From an archaeon (GTDB lineage Archaea > Nanobdellota > Nanobdellia > SCGC-AAA011-G17 > GW2011-AR17): 11,445 nt of DNA. Where the stretch lies: the NCBI GenBank assembly GCA_023245755.1, contig JAHFJQ010000022.1:1-11445 (forward strand), written 5' to 3'. Each line of letters begins with the position of its first letter. Position 1 is the stretch's first letter. Made by a program: the position numbers and the translations under genes. Under the pieces are notes generated by a model, which saw only the letters and a program-made list of their open reading frames with translations, was not told where the DNA came from and did not search any database. Shown here in pieces: positions 10,758-11,445 of the stretch.

Positions 10758-11315
10758 ATGGCCCCTTATGGATATCCTCTTTTAGAGCATAATGTTGGGC
10801 ATAAGTACACCATTCAAAAATCCGGTTCTTGTTATTCTTTGCATAACCCTCCCTTTGTGGATAGCGCTCTTGCGGATTTCTTTGCTGTAAGAGATCTTCT
10901 TTTTGAACGTTGTTCTGGGGACGTTATCCTTGCATATGAAAGTCAGAATTTATCTCGGCATTTTCATGGGCTTTGCCCTGTTCTTTCTGCTGATGATCGT
11001 TATGGTTTTGAGTGTGTGGGAAGTTCTGAGAAAACAGATGAGAGAAGACATCCTGATATAGAAGCAAAATGTGCACTTCAGATGGTCTACGCTAGAGATA
11101 AGGATGTATTGATATTCCGTAAAGATATGACTACGGTATCCTTAGAACTTTCTTTTGCCTTACGAGATGATGATACAGGTGCATTGGCATTTTCGCTCTT
11201 ACAAAGGCTAAGAAAAGTTTCTCTTGTGCGTTTTCCAGATGGTTTTGAAGTAAAAAGTTATACTGCTCCTTCAAGTATTACAGATTTTCGAAGAAGCAGA
11301 CTACGAATAGCTTAA
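10758..11315 (+). CDS. Hypothetical protein, 185 aa
   Basis: No family is recognised. The N-terminal part is Tyr/His-rich (MAPYGYPLLEHNVGHKYTIQ). A hydrophobic-helical section (PPFVDSALADFFAVRDLLFE) follows, then a Cys/His-bearing middle (RHFHGLCPVL and YGFECVGSSEK) and a C-terminal beta-rich, Arg-rich end (FRRSRLRIA). It has six Cys/His clusters but no regular zinc-finger spacing. It has no membrane segment. A TATA-like box lies about 23 nt upstream, inside the end of the 80-aa gene, and no SD is visible. Whether it acts with the 80-aa protein is unknown; their adjacency and shared strand are the only link. Confidence 0.75.
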   Translation: MAPYGYPLLEHNVGHKYTIQKSGSCYSLHNPPFVDSALADFFAVRDLLFERCSGDVILAYESQNLSRHFHGLCPVLSADDRYGFECVGSSEKTDERRHPDIEAKCALQMVYARDKDVLIFRKDMTTVSLELSFALRDDDTGALAFSLLQRLRKVSLVRFPDGFEVKSYTAPSSITDFRRSRLRIA

Positions 11316-11332
11316 ACTCCTTTTTCCCAAAA

Positions 11333-11344
11333 GCTTTAAATATC
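11333..11344 (+). promoter_or_regulatory. TATA-box promoter of the aIF5A-like gene
   Basis: GCTTTAAATATC on the plus strand, ending about 22-24 nt before the ATG at 11366, with a T-rich stretch and no SD between. Confidence 0.6.
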
Positions 11345-11365
11345 TCCAGTTTTTCTTTCTCTTTC

Positions 11366-11445
11366 ATGGTTGAAATTAAGCCTATTGATGCAGTTGAAGC
11401 AAAACCGGGAAGGTATGTTATCTTTGATGGAATAGCATGTGTTGT
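11366..11445 (+). CDS. eif5a: Translation initiation factor 5A (aIF5A), partial: only the N-terminus is in the window
   Basis: Only 26 complete codons are visible before the right edge. They read MVEIKPIDAVEAKPGRYVIF followed by DGIACV. The pattern of a short lead-in, then PGRYVI-hydrophobic-DG-x-ACVV matches the first beta strands of the archaeal IF5A SH3-like domain. IF5A rescues ribosomes stalled at sequences such as polyproline and carries hypusine on a lysine that would lie just beyond the window, so the key residue cannot be checked. TATA spacing of about 22-24 nt supports the ATG and a leaderless message. A bacterial-type EF-P N-terminus is similar in fold, but the archaeal context favours aIF5A. 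Confidence 0.7.
   Translation, partial: MVEIKPIDAVEAKPGRYVIFDGIACV

Overview
The window is AT-rich archaeal chromosomal DNA, densely packed with short genes and very little intergenic space. The marker genes are all archaeal: thermosome, ZPR1-type zinc protein, archaeal SepF, UPF0147, prefoldin beta, Rpo12/RpoP, eL43 (L37Ae), Spt5, SecE/Sec61-gamma, uL11, FtsZ (FtsZ1 type), a long FKBP, a tRNA-Pro without encoded CCA, and the start of what looks like aIF5A. FtsZ plus SepF points to a euryarchaeal or DPANN-type division system. The compactness, short proteins and many unrecognised genes fit a DPANN lineage such as Woesearchaeota/Pacearchaeota, but that placement is inference.

Layout. Positions 1-1173 (minus) hold the first 391 codons of a thermosome subunit, running off the left edge. 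A divergent intergenic region leads to a very acidic mini-protein and an unrecognised 192-aa gene (plus strand), which abuts ZPR1 (minus) tail to tail. Then, all on minus: sepF, and an operon eL43-rpo12-pfdB-UPF0147, followed by an unrecognised 184-aa gene and tRNA-Pro(UGG). A plus-strand gene (4984-5679) carries two G-x-x-H motifs like the TraB/TIKI superfamily and overlaps the end of a minus-strand SET-domain gene, which lies directly downstream of uL11. A plus-strand DUF4258-like/DUF2283 pair (a toxin-antitoxin-like arrangement) separates uL11 from its usual partners secE-spt5, which here are followed by an unrecognised 138-aa gene. FtsZ and an FKBP26-type chaperone/prolyl isomerase lie upstream of secE. 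The right end carries three plus-strand genes: an 80-aa and a 185-aa unknown, and the beginning of aIF5A.

How the genes fit together. The recognised genes serve protein folding (thermosome, prefoldin, FKBP), transcription (Rpo12, Spt5), translation (uL11, eL43, tRNA-Pro, aIF5A), secretion (SecE) and division (FtsZ, SepF).

Transcription signals are clear enough to read. Most genes with their own promoter have a TATA box ending about 22-25 nt before the start codon, implying leaderless mRNAs. A few operon heads (thermosome, sepF, eL43) have the TATA box about 40-45 nt upstream plus a Shine-Dalgarno motif. Internal operon genes are 1-7 nt apart or overlap.

The points most worth a second look are the uL11-SET pairing, the break of the secE-spt5-uL11 cluster by a TA-like pair and an unknown gene, the stand-alone TIKI/TraB-like protein, and the acidic mini-protein.
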